The position numbers and the translations under genes are program-made. This document shows, piece by piece, positions 63,428 to 64,000 of a stretch of 64,000 nt of DNA; position 1 is the first letter of the stretch; every line of letters begins with the position of its first letter. Below the pieces are notes generated by a model, which had not been told where the DNA came from, ran no database searches, and was given only the letters and a program-made list of their open reading frames with translations. Origin of the DNA: an uncultured Pseudodesulfovibrio sp. (lineage in GTDB: Bacteria > Desulfobacterota > Desulfovibrionia > Desulfovibrionales > Desulfovibrionaceae); contig NZ_OY782498.1 in assembly GCF_963677845.1 (NCBI RefSeq), forward strand, positions 134,001-198,000. The letters run 5' to 3'.

Positions 63428-64000
63428 ATGGCGGATATGAATAAACACTACGACGCGCTTGCGCTGTTGTCCGGCGGCTTGGATTCGATTCTGGCTATAC
63501 GGACCGTGATGGACCAGGGATTGACTGTGCTCGGTTTGCACTTTGTCACGCCCTTTTTTGGTAAACCGGAATTGATCCCTTTTTGGAAGGAACATTACGG
63601 TATTGATGCCGTGGAAGTGGATATTCGGCAGAAGTATGTCGATATGATGCTCGACGGTCCTTCTCAAGGGTTTGGCAAGTGGCTTAACCCGTGCATCGAC
63701 TGCAAGATTACCATGCTTTCGCATGCGGTGAAGCTGTTGCCTGAATACGGTGCAAAGTTCCTTATTTCCGGCGAAGTGGTGGGGCAACGGCCCATGAGTC
63801 AGCGGGCCGATGCTTTGAATCTTATCACCAAACGGGCACATGTCCGCGACGTGTTACTTCGGCCTTTGAGTGCGAAGAATTTGAACCCCACCCCCATGGA
63901 AGAATCTGGTTTGGTAGACCGTGAACGTCTTCTTGATTGGTCCGGGCGCGGTCGCAAGCCGCAGTATGCACTGGCCGAGCAGTATGGATTCACCGAGATT
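63428..64000 (+). CDS. PP-loop ATP pyrophosphatase, tRNA-thiolation-like (3' end outside window)
   Basis: Open to the window edge, 191 residues visible. PP-loop 'LALLSGGLDSILAIRT' at the N-terminus binds ATP. 'NPCIDCKITMLSHAVKLLPE' has a CxxC where thiolating enzymes have cysteines, then 'ISGEVVGQRPMSQR' as in MnmA/ThiI-type enzymes. It resembles the ThiI-like or MnmA-like 2-thiouridine/4-thiouridine synthases, but it lacks a clear match, so the tRNA target is open. Starts at ATG 63428 or the in-frame ATG 63437. Confidence 0.78.
   Translation, partial: MADMNKHYDALALLSGGLDSILAIRTVMDQGLTVLGLHFVTPFFGKPELIPFWKEHYGIDAVEVDIRQKYVDMMLDGPSQGFGKWLNPCIDCKITMLSHAVKLLPEYGAKFLISGEVVGQRPMSQRADALNLITKRAHVRDVLLRPLSAKNLNPTPMEESGLVDRERLLDWSGRGRKPQYALAEQYGFTEI

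Noticed and set aside
1-64000. CRISPR array, prophage or insertion sequence
   Set aside because: No regularly spaced repeats, no transposase, integrase or phage structural gene seen on either strand.

Overview
The window looks like chromosomal DNA of a sulfate-reducing deltaproteobacterium of the Desulfovibrio/Pseudodesulfovibrio type. This is inferred from the order of the housekeeping clusters, the Rrf2, HDOD, AmrS and DsrE-like genes, the ECF nickel/cobalt component genes and two probable selenoproteins. No marker such as 16S rRNA is present to prove it. No prophage, plasmid, insertion sequence or CRISPR array is visible; most of the window is core genome.

Layout. 1-6.3 kb: an OprD-like porin cut by the window edge, an HDOD protein, a NifU/Nfu-type Fe-S scaffold, gltX, a small SHOCT membrane protein, an orphan periplasmic binding protein and rpmB. 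6.4-13.5 kb: a lipid-synthesis cluster (YceD/DUF177, rpmF, plsX, fabH, fabG, acpP, fabF) followed by glyA. 13.6-15.1 kb: a VanX-like D-Ala-D-Ala dipeptidase beside a second orphan binding protein. 15.3-34.1 kb: a complete minus-strand dcw cluster read mraZ-rsmH-ftsL-ftsI-murE-murF-mraY-murD-ftsW-murG-murC-murB-ftsQ-ftsA-ftsZ, ending in a radical SAM gene whose start is broken or unusual. Five MraZ-type boxes precede mraZ. 34.3-47.6 kb: pyk, HD-domain proteins, a methyltransferase, CBS and DUF3108 proteins, an HTH-histidine kinase fusion, two paralogous small proteins, an RlmD-like RNA methyltransferase, a third binding protein, a CbiM/NikM-NikL pair, an Rrf2 regulator and a PAQR protein. 47.8-57.9 kb: an NSS transporter with a 33-residue MetS-like partner, a DsrE protein, a selenocysteine peroxiredoxin, a beta-helix protein, tRNA-Pro flanked by an inverted-repeat element, AmrS, purM, a probable selenocysteine rhodanese, another radical SAM protein and a secreted protein. 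58-64 kb: rplM-rpsI, a tiny lipoprotein, recA-alaS and a PP-loop ATPase cut by the right edge.

The most interesting signals are two genes interrupted by an in-frame TGA that are best read as selenoproteins. In the peroxiredoxin TGA replaces the peroxidatic Cys. In the rhodanese it falls two residues after the catalytic Cys. Each TGA is followed at the expected distance by a short hairpin with G in its loop, and homology resumes in the same frame. Ordinary annotation would split or truncate both. Other points are the 125-bp element with perfect 19-bp inverted ends abutting tRNA-Pro, the missing start or one-base frameshift in the radical SAM gene after ftsZ, and the ECF substrate-binding pair with no transport partners beside it.

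In function the window is dominated by envelope growth: fatty acid and phospholipid synthesis, peptidoglycan precursor synthesis and septation, with translation and recombination genes around them. The accessory genes deal mainly with redox stress, metal uptake and signalling.
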